From contig NZ_CP098502.1 in NCBI RefSeq assembly GCF_024220175.1, forward strand, positions 1,178,001-1,242,000: a stretch of DNA of 64,000 nucleotides, in the 5' to 3' direction. Shown piece by piece: positions 40,255-49,002 of this stretch (position 1 is its first letter; each line of letters begins with the position of its first letter). The notes beneath the pieces are model-generated. The model was not told the origin of the DNA, made no database searches, and worked only from the letters and a program-made list of their open reading frames with translations. Both the position numbers and the translations under genes were made by a program. The stretch is from Paraconexibacter antarcticus (GTDB lineage Bacteria > Actinomycetota > Thermoleophilia > Solirubrobacterales > Solirubrobacteraceae).

Positions 40255-41424
40255 ATGCCGCCCGCCCCGCTCTCCATCCGCCTGCTCGCCGCTGCCGTGC
40301 TGGCGACGCTCGTCGCCCTCTGCGCCGTCGTCCTGCCGGCCGCCGGCCAGGGGACGCAGGCCAGCCTGAGCACGAAGCAGAGCCGCGCGGCCGCCCTGCG
40401 CGCCGCGGTGGACGCGGAGACCGCGCGCCTCGGCCGGACCGAGGCGAGCCTCGCGCAGGCCCAGCAGCGCCTCGACGCCATCGTCGCCGACGCGAACGCC
40501 AAGCAGGCCCGTGTCCGCGCCGTCGGCGCCCAGATCGCCCGGACCCGCGAGGAGCTGCAGACGCTCGAGAACCGCATGCACCGCGCGTCCGTCGCGCTGC
40601 GCGACAACCTCGTCAGCGCCTACGAGCACCCGGAGCCGGACCTCGTGAGCTTCCTCCTCCGCGCCCGCAGCTTCGGTGACCTCCTCGAGTCGCGGGACTT
40701 CCTCAAGCGCATCCAGGCGAACAACTCGCGCATCCTCGACGCGACGCGGACGACCCGCATCCAGGTGGACGCCGAGGCCGGGCGCCTCGTCACCCTCCAG
40801 GCGAAGGCGAAGAGGCTCGCCGACGCCGTCCAGCAGCGGCAGGACGAGGCCGAGGTCGCCCGCCAGGCGATCCTCAACGTGCGCGCCCGCCAGCTCGCCC
40901 GCCGCGACGGCACCGCCGCGCAGCTCGCGAGCGTCCGCGCCCAGATCGCCGGCCTCCAGGCCCAGCAGCGCAAGGAGGCCGCCCGCGCCGCCCGCATCCG
41001 GCGGTCCGCCGTCGTCAGCGGCATCGGCGTGAACACCGGTGGCCTCGCCCAGCCGCCGGCCGGCGCCCCGGCCGCGGTCGCGAAGGTCATGGCCGCCGGC
41101 AACGCGATCGCCGGCCTGCCCTACGTCTACGGCGGGGGCCACGGCTCCTTCCAGGCGAGCGCCTACGACTGCTCGGGCTCGGTGAGCTACGCCCTCGCCG
41201 CCGCCGGCCTCGTCTCCAGCCCGCTCGACTCCACGTCGTTCGAGAGCTGGGGCCAGCCCGGGCCCGGCCGGTGGATCACCGTCTACGCGAACGCCGGCCA
41301 CGCCTACATGGTCGTCGCCGGGTGGCGCTTCGACACCTCGGCGCTCAGCAGCGGCGGCACGCGCTGGAGCCGCCAGCTCCGCGACAACGTCGGCTTCGTC
41401 GCGCGCCACCCGCCGGGCCTCTAG
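40255..41424 (+). CDS. Secreted NlpC/P60-like peptidoglycan hydrolase with coiled coil
   Basis: This 389-residue protein has a signal peptide (about 1-33), a long coiled coil (about 40-260) like the regulatory helices of FtsX- or RipA-type hydrolases, and a C-terminal NlpC/P60-like domain. The latter contains YDCSGSVSYAL (catalytic Cys) and GHAYMVVAG (catalytic His region), with GLPYVYGGG before it. It would cleave peptide stems in the cell wall. The ATG at 40255 follows a 135-nt gap with four TGCAGG-like repeats. Confidence 0.85.
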   Translation: MPPAPLSIRLLAAAVLATLVALCAVVLPAAGQGTQASLSTKQSRAAALRAAVDAETARLGRTEASLAQAQQRLDAIVADANAKQARVRAVGAQIARTREELQTLENRMHRASVALRDNLVSAYEHPEPDLVSFLLRARSFGDLLESRDFLKRIQANNSRILDATRTTRIQVDAEAGRLVTLQAKAKRLADAVQQRQDEAEVARQAILNVRARQLARRDGTAAQLASVRAQIAGLQAQQRKEAARAARIRRSAVVSGIGVNTGGLAQPPAGAPAAVAKVMAAGNAIAGLPYVYGGGHGSFQASAYDCSGSVSYALAAAGLVSSPLDSTSFESWGQPGPGRWITVYANAGHAYMVVAGWRFDTSALSSGGTRWSRQLRDNVGFVARHPPGL

Positions 41425-41427
41425 CAT
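41422..41427 (+). promoter_or_regulatory. -10 box of leaderless promoter overlapping a stop codon
   Basis: TAGCAT, 6 nt before GTG 41434. Its TAG is the stop of the upstream hydrolase gene. Confidence 0.45.
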
Positions 41428-41433
41428 CGCCGC

Positions 41434-41892
41434 GTGGCCCGCGTCTCCAGCACCGTCAGCGTCCCCTTCCCGACGAGCGTCGCGGAGGACCTCTGGTACG
41501 ACACGAGCCGCTGGCCGAACTTCGTCGACGGCTTCGACCACGTCGTCAGGCGCGACGACACGTGGCCACGCACCGGTGGCGAGCTGACGTGGGACACGCG
41601 CCCCGGCGGCCGCGGGCGCGTCCTCGAGACCGTCGAGCGCTACGAGGCGCGCGTGAGCTGCGTCAGCCGCGTGGAGGACGAGACGCTCCTCGGCACCCAG
41701 ACGATCAGCTTCGCCCCGCGCGAGCAGGGGACCGTCGTCACCCTCGAGCTGAAGTACGACCTCAAGCAGAAGAACGCCTTCAGCCCGATCGTCGACCTGC
41801 TGTTCATCCGGCGCGCGCAGACGCAGTCGCTGCAGCGCACGCTCTACCGCTACTCGCTCGAGCTGCGCTCGGACCACGACCCGCCGGCCTGA
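41434..41892 (+). CDS. SRPBCC/polyketide-cyclase-like protein
   Basis: This 152-residue protein has the START-type helix-grip layout: an N-terminal strand (SSTVSVPFPTSVAEDL), the typical YDTSRWPNFVDGFDHV helix, long antiparallel strands (ETLLGTQTISFAPREQGTVV), and a C-terminal long helix. These proteins bind hydrophobic ligands. Leaderless-type GTG. It may be co-expressed with the fatty-acid oxidation gene downstream, which has its own -10 box. Confidence 0.8.
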   Translation: MARVSSTVSVPFPTSVAEDLWYDTSRWPNFVDGFDHVVRRDDTWPRTGGELTWDTRPGGRGRVLETVERYEARVSCVSRVEDETLLGTQTISFAPREQGTVVTLELKYDLKQKNAFSPIVDLLFIRRAQTQSLQRTLYRYSLELRSDHDPPA

Positions 41893-41934
41893 GCGGACGG
41901 ACCGACGCGCGGGCCGCGGCCGCGCCGAACCTGG

Positions 41935-41940
41935 GACGAT
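41935..41940 (+). promoter_or_regulatory. -10 box of leaderless promoter for the HAD-crotonase gene
   Basis: GACGAT, 7 nt before ATG 41948. A weaker match than the other boxes. Confidence 0.35.
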
Positions 41941-41947
41941 CCGCCCC

Positions 41948-43957
41948 ATGCTCGTCAAGAAAGCCGCCGTCGTCGGCGCCGGCGTCATGGGCGGCCAGAT
42001 CGCCCAGACCATCGCGGCCGCCGGCGTCGACGTCCTCCTCAAGGACGTCCGCCAGGAGCTCGTCGACCGCGGCCTGCAGGAGGCGCGCACGGTCACGGCC
42101 GGGACCTTCGCGAAGCAGGTCGACAAGGGCCGCCTGACCGACGCCGAGGCGACCGCGAAGGTCGACGAGGTCATGGGCCGCATCCACGGCACGACGACCT
42201 ACGACGGCTTCGGCGACGTCGACTTCGTCATCGAGGCGGTCCCGGAGCGGATCGAGATCAAGCAGGCCGTCTTCGGGGAGCTCGACGCCGTCACGCCCGG
42301 CCACGCGATCCTCGCCTCCAACACCTCCGGCCTCTCGATCACCGAGATCGGTGAGGCGACGCTGCGGCCCGAGCGGATCGTCGGCTTCCACTACTTCTAC
42401 CCGGCGGCGGTCATGCCGCTCATCGAGATCATCGAGGGGGAGGAGACCGCGCCCGAGACCGTCCAGGCCGCGACGATCTTCGCCCAGGCGATCCGCAAGA
42501 CGCCGATCACCTGCGCCGAGGTGCCGGGCTTCGTCGTCAACCGCATCCTCATGTCCGGCCTCAGCGAGGTCTGGCGGCTCACCGAGGAGCAGGACCTCTC
42601 GATCAAGGCGGTCGACGAGCTCATCACCGCGGCGAAGGTCTCACCGATGGGGCCCTACTTCCTCGTCGACCTCCTCGGCCTCGACACGACCTTCCACGTC
42701 GCCCACCACATGCTCGAGGCGTACGGCGAGGAGCGCTTCTACGTCCACGAGGGGATGGCGACGCAGGTCGCCGCCGGCAAGCTCGGTGCGAAGACCGGCG
42801 GGGAGGGCTTCTACCTCCGGGGTGAGCCGGTCGTCGGCGGGAAGGGCGTGCCGCAGGACGACGAGATCGCGCGGCTGCTGCGCCTGAAGACGTTCACCGA
42901 GGCCGCGCTCGTCCTGCAGGAGGACGTCGCGACCCACCGCGACATCGACGTCGGCATGATGGCCGGCGCCGGCCTGGACCCACGCCGCGGCCTCTTCCCG
43001 CCGTTCATGCAGGCGGACATGACCGGCCTGGACGTCCTCCTCGAGGAGCTCGAGGCGGCCGCCGCCGAGTACGGCCCGGCGTTCGCGCCGCCGCGCATCC
43101 TCCGCCGCCTCGTCGCGCAGGGCCGCCTCGGCCAGAAGAGCGGGCAGGGCTTCTACGCCTACCCGCAGCCCGACGCCGAGCAGCCCGCGGGGGACGGCGC
43201 CGTCGTCCTCCTCGAGACCCGGGGGGACGTCGCCATCGCCTGGCTCGCGAACGGGCCGATGAACGCGCTGAGCCCGACGGCGATCGCGCACCTCACGCAG
43301 GTCTACGAGGCCGCGAAGGCGGGCGGCGCGCGCGCCTTCCTGCTCGCCTCCTCGAACCCGCTCGTGTTCTGCGCCGGGGCCGACATCAAGGCCTTCGGCG
43401 AGCTGGACGAGACGACCGGCCCGCGCTTCTTCGACGACGCCCACGCGCTCCTGCGGTCCTTCGAGACCGACCCGATCGTGACGCTCGCCGCGATCAACGG
43501 CCTCGCGTTCGGCGGCGGCTGCGAGATCGTCATGGCCTGCGACGTCCGGCTCGCCGCCCGCTCGGCGAGCTTCGGCCAGCCGGAGATCAAGCTCGGCATC
43601 GTGCCCGGCTTCGGCGGCACCCAGCGCCTCCCGCGGCTCGTGGGGGAGAACAAGGCGCTGGAGATGAACCTCCTCGGCGACCCGATCTCCGCCACCGAGG
43701 CCTTCGAGTTCGGCCTCGTCAACCGCCTCGTGCCCGACCACGAGCTCTTCGACGCCGCCCTCGCCTGGGCGCAGCGCGTCGCCGCGCAGGCGCCGCTCGC
43801 GGTCGCGCAGATCAAGGCCGTCAGCGGCAATCCCGACCTCGACGCCGGCATCGCCGCCGAGAAGGCCGCCATCCGGCAGGTCTTCCCGTCCGCCGACGCG
43901 CAGGAGGGGATCGCCGCCTTCCTCGCCAAGCGCGCGCCCGTCTGGCAGGGCCGCTGA
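41948..43957 (+). CDS. Bifunctional 3-hydroxyacyl-CoA dehydrogenase/enoyl-CoA hydratase
   Basis: This 669-residue fusion has the dehydrogenase first (Rossmann GAGVMGGQIA, residues 10-19) and the crotonase last (about 410-669), the reverse of E. coli FadB and like archaeal-type fusions. Crotonase glutamates are both present, Glu526 in GGGCE and Glu546 in FGQPE, with oxyanion motif CAGADIKAF. The dehydrogenase keeps His148 and Glu160, but the usual HFFNP motif reads HYFYP (Asn replaced by Tyr151). It would catalyse the two central steps of beta-oxidation and pairs logically with the acyl-CoA dehydrogenase 4 kb upstream. Confidence 0.9.
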   Translation: MLVKKAAVVGAGVMGGQIAQTIAAAGVDVLLKDVRQELVDRGLQEARTVTAGTFAKQVDKGRLTDAEATAKVDEVMGRIHGTTTYDGFGDVDFVIEAVPERIEIKQAVFGELDAVTPGHAILASNTSGLSITEIGEATLRPERIVGFHYFYPAAVMPLIEIIEGEETAPETVQAATIFAQAIRKTPITCAEVPGFVVNRILMSGLSEVWRLTEEQDLSIKAVDELITAAKVSPMGPYFLVDLLGLDTTFHVAHHMLEAYGEERFYVHEGMATQVAAGKLGAKTGGEGFYLRGEPVVGGKGVPQDDEIARLLRLKTFTEAALVLQEDVATHRDIDVGMMAGAGLDPRRGLFPPFMQADMTGLDVLLEELEAAAAEYGPAFAPPRILRRLVAQGRLGQKSGQGFYAYPQPDAEQPAGDGAVVLLETRGDVAIAWLANGPMNALSPTAIAHLTQVYEAAKAGGARAFLLASSNPLVFCAGADIKAFGELDETTGPRFFDDAHALLRSFETDPIVTLAAINGLAFGGGCEIVMACDVRLAARSASFGQPEIKLGIVPGFGGTQRLPRLVGENKALEMNLLGDPISATEAFEFGLVNRLVPDHELFDAALAWAQRVAAQAPLAVAQIKAVSGNPDLDAGIAAEKAAIRQVFPSADAQEGIAAFLAKRAPVWQGR

Positions 43958-43960
43958 GCG

Positions 43961-44713
43961 GTGACCGCCTCCACCGACCCCGCGCGGCTCGCGGCCCTGC
44001 TCGGCGCCGCGCGCTTCCCGGTGGCGCTCACCGGCGCCGGGATCTCGGTCCCCTCCGGCATCCCGGACTTCCGCACCCCCGGCACCGGCCTGTGGGAGAA
44101 CGTCGACCCGATGCAGGTCGCCCACATCGACGCGTGGCGGGCCGACCCGGCCCGCTTCTGGCACTTCTACGGGCACCGCTTCCAGACGCTGGGCGACAAG
44201 CAGCCGAACGGGGCGCACGCCGTCCTCGTCGAGCTCGAGCGCCGCGGCCTGCTCCGGGCGGTCGTGACCCAGAACATCGACATGCTCCATCGCCGGGCGG
44301 GGACGACCGAGCTCGTCGAGATGCACGGGACGATCGAGCACTCCTCGTGCCTGACGTGCGGTGCGCAGTACGCGCTGCCCGAGGTGCAGGAGCGGCTCGC
44401 GGCGGCGGACGACGGGGTCCCGCCGTGCGACTGCGGGCGGCCGCTGAAGCCCGACGTCGTCCTCTTCGGCGAGCACCTGCCCGCCGACGCGATGGAGCGC
44501 GCGATCGCGCTCATGGAGGAGGCCGACCTCCTGCTCTGCGTCGGCTCGTCGCTCGAGGTCCACCCCGTCGCCGGGCTGCCGGACATCGTCCTCGCGGGCG
44601 GGGGCGACGTCGCGGTCGTCACGGCCGGAAGGACGCACCTCGACGGCCGCGCCGCCGTGCGGCTCGGCGGGGACATCGTCGACGAGCTCCGGGCGGTCCT
44701 CGCGGCGCTCTGA
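43961..44713 (+). CDS. cobB: Sir2-family NAD-dependent protein deacylase
   Basis: This 250-residue sirtuin has the NAD-binding GAGISVPSGIPDFR, TQNIDMLH, the catalytic His in EMHGTIEH, four zinc cysteines (SSCLTCG and PPCDCG) and VGSSLEVHPVAGLP. It removes acyl groups from lysine, often on acyl-CoA metabolic enzymes, in keeping with the fatty-acid oxidation gene just 4 nt upstream. GTG start at 43961. I name it cobB on family grounds only. Confidence 0.9.
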   Translation: MTASTDPARLAALLGAARFPVALTGAGISVPSGIPDFRTPGTGLWENVDPMQVAHIDAWRADPARFWHFYGHRFQTLGDKQPNGAHAVLVELERRGLLRAVVTQNIDMLHRRAGTTELVEMHGTIEHSSCLTCGAQYALPEVQERLAAADDGVPPCDCGRPLKPDVVLFGEHLPADAMERAIALMEEADLLLCVGSSLEVHPVAGLPDIVLAGGGDVAVVTAGRTHLDGRAAVRLGGDIVDELRAVLAAL

Positions 44714-44737
44714 CGGGCCGCGGGGCGCCGCGACCGG

Positions 44738-45598
44738 CTAGGTCAGGCCGAGGGTCGTGCGCACGCGCAGCGCCGCCTCGAGGCGGCCCACGGCGAAATC
44801 GACGTCGGCCGCGCTCGCGTCGTCCAGGCCGCCCTGCAGCGCGGCGTTCGCGGCGCTCGCGACGCTCTGCCGCAGCTCGCGCAGCGCCTCCAGGCGCGCG
44901 CCGAGGTCGGCGCCCTCCGCCCACGGCTCGAGCTCCGCGATCGCCGCCTCGAGCGCGACGCGCAGCTGCAGGGCCGCCTCGCGGGTCCGGCCCGCGTCGA
45001 GGTCGAGGCGTGCGCGCAGCGTCAGCTCCTCGGCGGCGAGCGCCACGTCGCGTCCGCTGAGGATCGCGGCGAGCCGCTCCTGCGGGCGCAGGATCGCCTC
45101 GCGCTTGCCCCGGATCGTGTTCTTGCCGGGCGGCGGCAGCTCCACCGCGGTCGTCCAGCGGCCGTGGGCCACCGCCTCGCCCTCGCCGACGCCGGCGCGC
45201 ACGACGAGGGCCTGGCCACGTGAGACGTCCCGGACGAAGGCGTCCATCGCGGCCGTGCGGTAGGCGTGCAGGACGCCGTTGAGGATGTCCACCGCCTCAT
45301 CGGCCTCGGCGGCGAGGTCGGTCGTCTTCATCCACGCCTGCGCGGCCGCGTCGTCGGCGAGCGGGTCGGCCCGCACGAGCGTCGCCCGCGTCGTGGGGAC
45401 GGGCGTCGGCTCGGGCCCGGGCTCGGCGACCTTCGCCTTCGGCTTGCGGCCGAGCATCCCGCGCCGTTCGCTCGCGCCGAGGACGGTCACGACGAGGACG
45501 TGCGACGGCTGCCCCGCGTGCCCGCGCAGGACGTAGCGCCCCTCGGGCGGACCGATCTGCCACGGGAACTCGAGCTGGACGAAGGCGAAGAGGGGCAT
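44738..45598 (-). CDS. Conserved hypothetical protein with helical C-terminus
   Basis: This 286-residue protein begins with a short beta segment (FVQLEFPWQIGPPEGRYVLRG) and a Pro-rich linker. The rest is helical with repeated Ala/Leu/Arg patterns (SGRDVALAAEELTLRARLDL, EAALQLRVALEAAIAELEPW), suggesting a TPR- or bundle-like fold. No signal peptide. I do not recognise the function. The start ATG at 45598 follows a G/C-rich segment with a TAGCCT box about 9 nt away on the minus strand. It is convergent with the sirtuin gene. Confidence 0.65.
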   Translation of the reverse strand: MPLFAFVQLEFPWQIGPPEGRYVLRGHAGQPSHVLVVTVLGASERRGMLGRKPKAKVAEPGPEPTPVPTTRATLVRADPLADDAAAQAWMKTTDLAAEADEAVDILNGVLHAYRTAAMDAFVRDVSRGQALVVRAGVGEGEAVAHGRWTTAVELPPPGKNTIRGKREAILRPQERLAAILSGRDVALAAEELTLRARLDLDAGRTREAALQLRVALEAAIAELEPWAEGADLGARLEALRELRQSVASAANAALQGGLDDASAADVDFAVGRLEAALRVRTTLGLT

Positions 45599-45669
45599 GC
45601 GAGGGGGGAGGCTACGGTGCGGGCACGACGGGCGGGGCGGTCGGACGGGCGTGAGGCCGCCCCGGACGA

Positions 45670-45696
45670 CCGCGCGCCCCTTGACGGGGCGCGCGG
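45670..45696 (-). terminator. Strong GC hairpin downstream of the cell-wall hydrolase
   Basis: CCGCGCGCCCC and GGGGCGCGCGG form an 11-bp stem with loop TTGAC, 35 nt beyond the stop on the minus strand. Confidence 0.6.
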
Positions 45697-45708
45697 GACG
45701 ACGTGGTG

Positions 45709-45725
45709 CCGGCCCCGCGGGCCGG
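45709..45725 (-). terminator. Second hairpin downstream of the cell-wall hydrolase
   Basis: CCGGCCC/GGGCCGG form a 7-bp stem with a three-base loop, 6 nt after the stop codon. Together with the larger hairpin it makes a tandem terminator. Confidence 0.5.
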
Positions 45726-45730
45726 AGGCG

Positions 45731-48181
45731 CTAGTCGCCCTTCTTCGTGCCCTTGGCGACCTTGATCGCGTCCTTGGAGGGCCTCACGGCAACCGTCGGG
45801 TTCTCGATCGTCCCGATGCGCGAGATGAGCTTGATCCACTGCTCGGGCTTGAGGACGGCGTCGAGCTGACGGGCGGCCTTGCTGTTGCTGTTGTACAGCG
45901 GGGCGAAGCCGACGTGGATGTGGTCGTTGTGGTCCGGGAGGGACAGGGTGTTGTCGGTCCCGGCGAACGTCATCAGCGAGATGATCTGGTGCGGCTTCAT
46001 CGTGCCCTGGAGCGTGAGGAGCCGGCGGATCGTGATGTCGGTGATCGACCCCGGGCCCTGGTGGCCGAGGATCGGGATGCCGTTGATCTTCGAGATGTCC
46101 ACGGCGTTGCCGGAGGAGTGCTCGGAGATGTTGCCCGACGACGTCAGCAGCGAGTGGTTGCCGCGCAGCGAGGAGATCGTCGGCTTCAGCCCGGACGCGG
46201 TGAGGAACTCGAGCGTCGCGAGCACGCGGCGGTCGATCGCCCCGGCCTTGATGTCGTTCTCGCCACCGGAGTAGATGTCGATGCTCGGGTCCTCGAGGAC
46301 ACGGCGCTGCAGCTGCTCCTTGGAGAGCAGGAGGATCTGGCCGATCGACGGGTTCTTGCCGTCGGTCCCGAAGAACGGGTTCTTGCCCGCCGCGCGGTAG
46401 ATCGCGGTGGACTCGAGGAGCTTCCAGCCGTCGAGGATCGGCTTCGGGTCGATGCGCGGCGCGCCGCGGCCGGCCGGGCGGATCTCGAACCGCACGTGCG
46501 GGGCCATCGTCGAGGACGTCGTCCCGATGCGGCCGAGGATCGTGCCGGCGATGACCTTCGAGCCGGCCTTCAGCGGCTTGATCGTCACGTCCGAGCGCTT
46601 GAGGCCGAAGACCTGCGTGAAGTAGCTCTTGAACGAGGTGCCGGCCTCGGTCGTGTTCAGCAGCTGCTCCTCGCCGCCCTCCTTCAGCGCGCGGGGGCGT
46701 GACGGGTTGGCGAAGAGGCGCTGCTTGGACACCGACGCGGTCGCCTTGGCGATCGTGTCGACGGCGTCCGCCGCGGCGACCTTCGTGGCGCCGATCGTCT
46801 TCGCGACCTTGGCCACCTGGGCGCCCGCGGAGGCGGGGGCGGTCGGCGCCGGGTCCTTCGGCGTGAGGCTGTCGATCGAGATGTCGCGGGTCGGGTCCGC
46901 GGGCCGCGACTCGGACTTCGGCACCGGGTAGGACGGGGCGAGCTTCTTCAGGCCGCCGTAGGTGTACGTGTTGCCGTACACGTCCTGCAGCTGGATGAAG
47001 CGGCCGAGGCGCTTGCTGTGGCCGAGCTTGAGGATGCGGCCGTCCTGCACCGCGATGACCGGCGCGCCGGCCTTCGCGAAGATGTCCACGGAGCGGCGCG
47101 TCGAGGACGAGCCCACGGGCATGGCCGCGTTCTTGCCCTTCGCGACCCGGCGGGTCGCGTCGCGCTCGTTGATGTCGTCCGCGTAGGACGCCGTCGCGTG
47201 CACCGGGAAGTGGCCCTGCGTCAGCCCGGTCAGCGAACCGACCAGATCCGACGGCAGCCCGCCGATGAGCCGGGCGCGCATGAGGACCGAGTCCACGTAC
47301 CAGTCGGCGTGGTTGTAGGCGAAGATCGCCTTGCGGATGTCCTTGTCGCCGCCGGCGGCCTTGAGGTAGCGCGCGGCGGAGAAGATGGCGTCGACCGGGT
47401 TGTACGGGTCCTTGCTGCCGTCGTCGTTCGCGTCCACGCCGTACTGCTTGAACGTCGCGGGGAGGAACTGCATCCAGCCGACGGCGCCGGCGGACGAGGT
47501 CGAGAGGTTGCGGCCGTAGTCGGTCTCGATCTCGTTGATCGCGGCCAGAACCTCCCAGCGGATCCCGTACTGGGTGCCGGCGGCCTGGTAGATCGAGAGG
47601 AGGAACGGCGGGATGCGGAACTTGTCGATGAAGAAGTTCGGCACGCCGATCGGCGCGGGCCCCGGGAGCGCGAACGAGAACGTCGGGTTCTCCGCGGTCG
47701 GGACGCCGGCGGAGTCCCGGCCGGCGCCGGCCGGGACGGGCTGGCCCGTCTTCGAGTCCACGGGGGCCGCGGTGGGGGCGGCGATCGCGCCGGACAGCGC
47801 CTTCGCGGGCGCCTTGCGCGTCTTCTTGCCCGTCGTGGCCTGCGCCTGCGGGGTAGGCGAGGCGACCTGCGGCGTGCTCGACGGCGCAGCGGGCGTCGAC
47901 GACGGGGCAGCCGGAGGCGTGGCCGGCGGGGCCGCGGGCGGGGTCGCGGCGACCGGGCCGCTCGACGTGATCGCGATGACCGGCAGCGAGATGCCGGGCA
48001 GCTTGATCTGGTTCAGCGGGGTGCCCGGGGGCACGTCCACCTGGACCTGCACCTGGGTGCCCCCGAGCAGCGTGACGGTGACCGTCTGCAGCTCCGCGGA
48101 AGCGGGATAGACAGCCGCCCCGAATCCGGCGGAGAAAACCCCCGCCGCAGCCATTCCGGACAGCAGCTTGCGCTTGTTCAT
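45731..48181 (-). CDS. Multidomain cell-wall hydrolase: transglycosylase + degenerate M23 + M15-like peptidase
   Basis: This 816-residue secreted protein has a signal peptide (about 1-30) and an Ala/Pro/Thr-rich linker (about 70-160). A soluble lytic transglycosylase domain follows (about 200-320; catalytic Glu in EIETDYGRN, then SSAGAVGWMQFLP). Next is a LytM/M23-like domain in which the metal ligands are lost: the HxGxD site reads RRSVD and the final HxH reads HVRFEI. A C-terminal M15-like domain has SEHSSGNAVDI (about 687-694) and HNDHIHVGF (about 755), a complete zinc set. It would cleave both glycan and peptide. ATG 48181 has GGGAGG about 14 nt upstream. Confidence 0.85.
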   Translation of the reverse strand: MNKRKLLSGMAAAGVFSAGFGAAVYPASAELQTVTVTLLGGTQVQVQVDVPPGTPLNQIKLPGISLPVIAITSSGPVAATPPAAPPATPPAAPSSTPAAPSSTPQVASPTPQAQATTGKKTRKAPAKALSGAIAAPTAAPVDSKTGQPVPAGAGRDSAGVPTAENPTFSFALPGPAPIGVPNFFIDKFRIPPFLLSIYQAAGTQYGIRWEVLAAINEIETDYGRNLSTSSAGAVGWMQFLPATFKQYGVDANDDGSKDPYNPVDAIFSAARYLKAAGGDKDIRKAIFAYNHADWYVDSVLMRARLIGGLPSDLVGSLTGLTQGHFPVHATASYADDINERDATRRVAKGKNAAMPVGSSSTRRSVDIFAKAGAPVIAVQDGRILKLGHSKRLGRFIQLQDVYGNTYTYGGLKKLAPSYPVPKSESRPADPTRDISIDSLTPKDPAPTAPASAGAQVAKVAKTIGATKVAAADAVDTIAKATASVSKQRLFANPSRPRALKEGGEEQLLNTTEAGTSFKSYFTQVFGLKRSDVTIKPLKAGSKVIAGTILGRIGTTSSTMAPHVRFEIRPAGRGAPRIDPKPILDGWKLLESTAIYRAAGKNPFFGTDGKNPSIGQILLLSKEQLQRRVLEDPSIDIYSGGENDIKAGAIDRRVLATLEFLTASGLKPTISSLRGNHSLLTSSGNISEHSSGNAVDISKINGIPILGHQGPGSITDITIRRLLTLQGTMKPHQIISLMTFAGTDNTLSLPDHNDHIHVGFAPLYNSNSKAARQLDAVLKPEQWIKLISRIGTIENPTVAVRPSKDAIKVAKGTKKGD

Positions 48182-48218
48182 GCTTGGAAAATTCCTCCCA
48201 CCGACTCCGCCGACCCGA

Positions 48219-48230
48219 GAACGATCGTTC
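48219..48230. promoter_or_regulatory. 12-bp palindrome upstream of the cell-wall hydrolase
   Basis: GAACGATCGTTC is a perfect palindrome 38 bp before the hydrolase start codon and a candidate operator. Confidence 0.4.
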
Positions 48231-48402
48231 CCAGACGGCCGTCACCCTACCACGGGTGTCTGACCTGGACGGGCAGCCTACCCGGCTCGTCGACGGGATT
48301 GCAACGCTGAAGCGCTTGGACCAGGACGAATTTTGACGGGGTGTCGAAACAGCCTGTCCGTGCACCGATATCGAACACGGCGTTCGGGAGTTGCGGGCGT
48401 GT

Positions 48403-48418
48403 GACCAGGCGCCTGGTC
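48403..48418. promoter_or_regulatory. 16-bp palindrome, candidate operator
   Basis: GACCAGGCGCCTGGTC is a perfect 16-bp palindrome, 35 bp upstream of a TACATT box. Its length and position suggest a dimeric regulator binding site. Confidence 0.45.
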
Positions 48419-48501
48419 GACCGTCTCGTGTGACCAAGGAAGATCGCGTGGGTACATTGGCCCGAGCACCCTGCACGATGCACCCCACCCAGGAGACGGA
48501 C

Positions 48502-48945
48502 ATGAGCAGTGACGAGAAGGGCCCGCGCGAGCGGATCACGCGCGCCGGCGAGGACGCGATCGGCAAGCTCGCGCAGGACATCCTCGAGAACCCGCTCGTC
48601 ACCGGCGCGGTCTCGCGCGCCTTCGAGGCCCGCGAGAAGGCCGTGCAGGCGCAGGAGGTCGCGATGGGCGCGCTGAACATCCCGTCCGCGGCCGACATCG
48701 AGCGCCTGACGCGCCGGGTGCGCTCCGTCTCCCAGCGCCTGGAGGGCATCGAGGACGGCGTCGACCGCCTCGACGAGCGCTTCGGCGACACGCGCAGCTC
48801 CGGGGACGTCGAGCAGCGCCTCGGGCGCATCGAGCAGCAGCTGAACCGGCTCGTGTCCGACGTCGCCGCGATCCGCTCCGCCCTGCCCGAGGGCCAGGAG
48901 CCGGTCCCGACGAGCCAGGAGCGCCTCTCCGTCTCCGCGGAGTAG
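48502..48945 (+). CDS. Coiled-coil protein of unknown function
   Basis: This 147-residue charged protein has an N-terminal region that looks like a phasin or plasmid-stability helix (AGEDAIGKLAQDILENPLV, EAREKAVQAQEVAMGALN) and a coiled coil from about 65 to 125 (RRVRSVSQRLEGIEDGVD, EQRLGRIEQQLNRL). Proteins of this form bind granules or partner proteins, but function is not determined. ATG 48502 has AGGAGA upstream. Confidence 0.65.
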   Translation: MSSDEKGPRERITRAGEDAIGKLAQDILENPLVTGAVSRAFEAREKAVQAQEVAMGALNIPSAADIERLTRRVRSVSQRLEGIEDGVDRLDERFGDTRSSGDVEQRLGRIEQQLNRLVSDVAAIRSALPEGQEPVPTSQERLSVSAE

Positions 48946-49002
48946 GACGCCGGACCGGGCGCGATCGCGCGCCCTGCAGGCGACGTCGCGGCCCCGCGCC
49001 GG

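Larger units (their letters stand above)
48182..48501. other. 320-nt intergenic region with palindromes
   Basis: No gene is visible. It contains GAACGATCGTTC (48219-48230) near the hydrolase start and GACCAGGCGCCTGGTC (48403-48418) nearer the other gene, both perfect palindromes, plus a TACATT box (48453-48458) that could drive the downstream gene. Base composition is less GC-rich than the flanks. Confidence 0.5.

Noticed and set aside
45612..48830. A second long minus-strand frame over the cell-wall hydrolase
   Set aside because: Out of frame with the domain-bearing protein; its product is Arg/Pro-rich noise.
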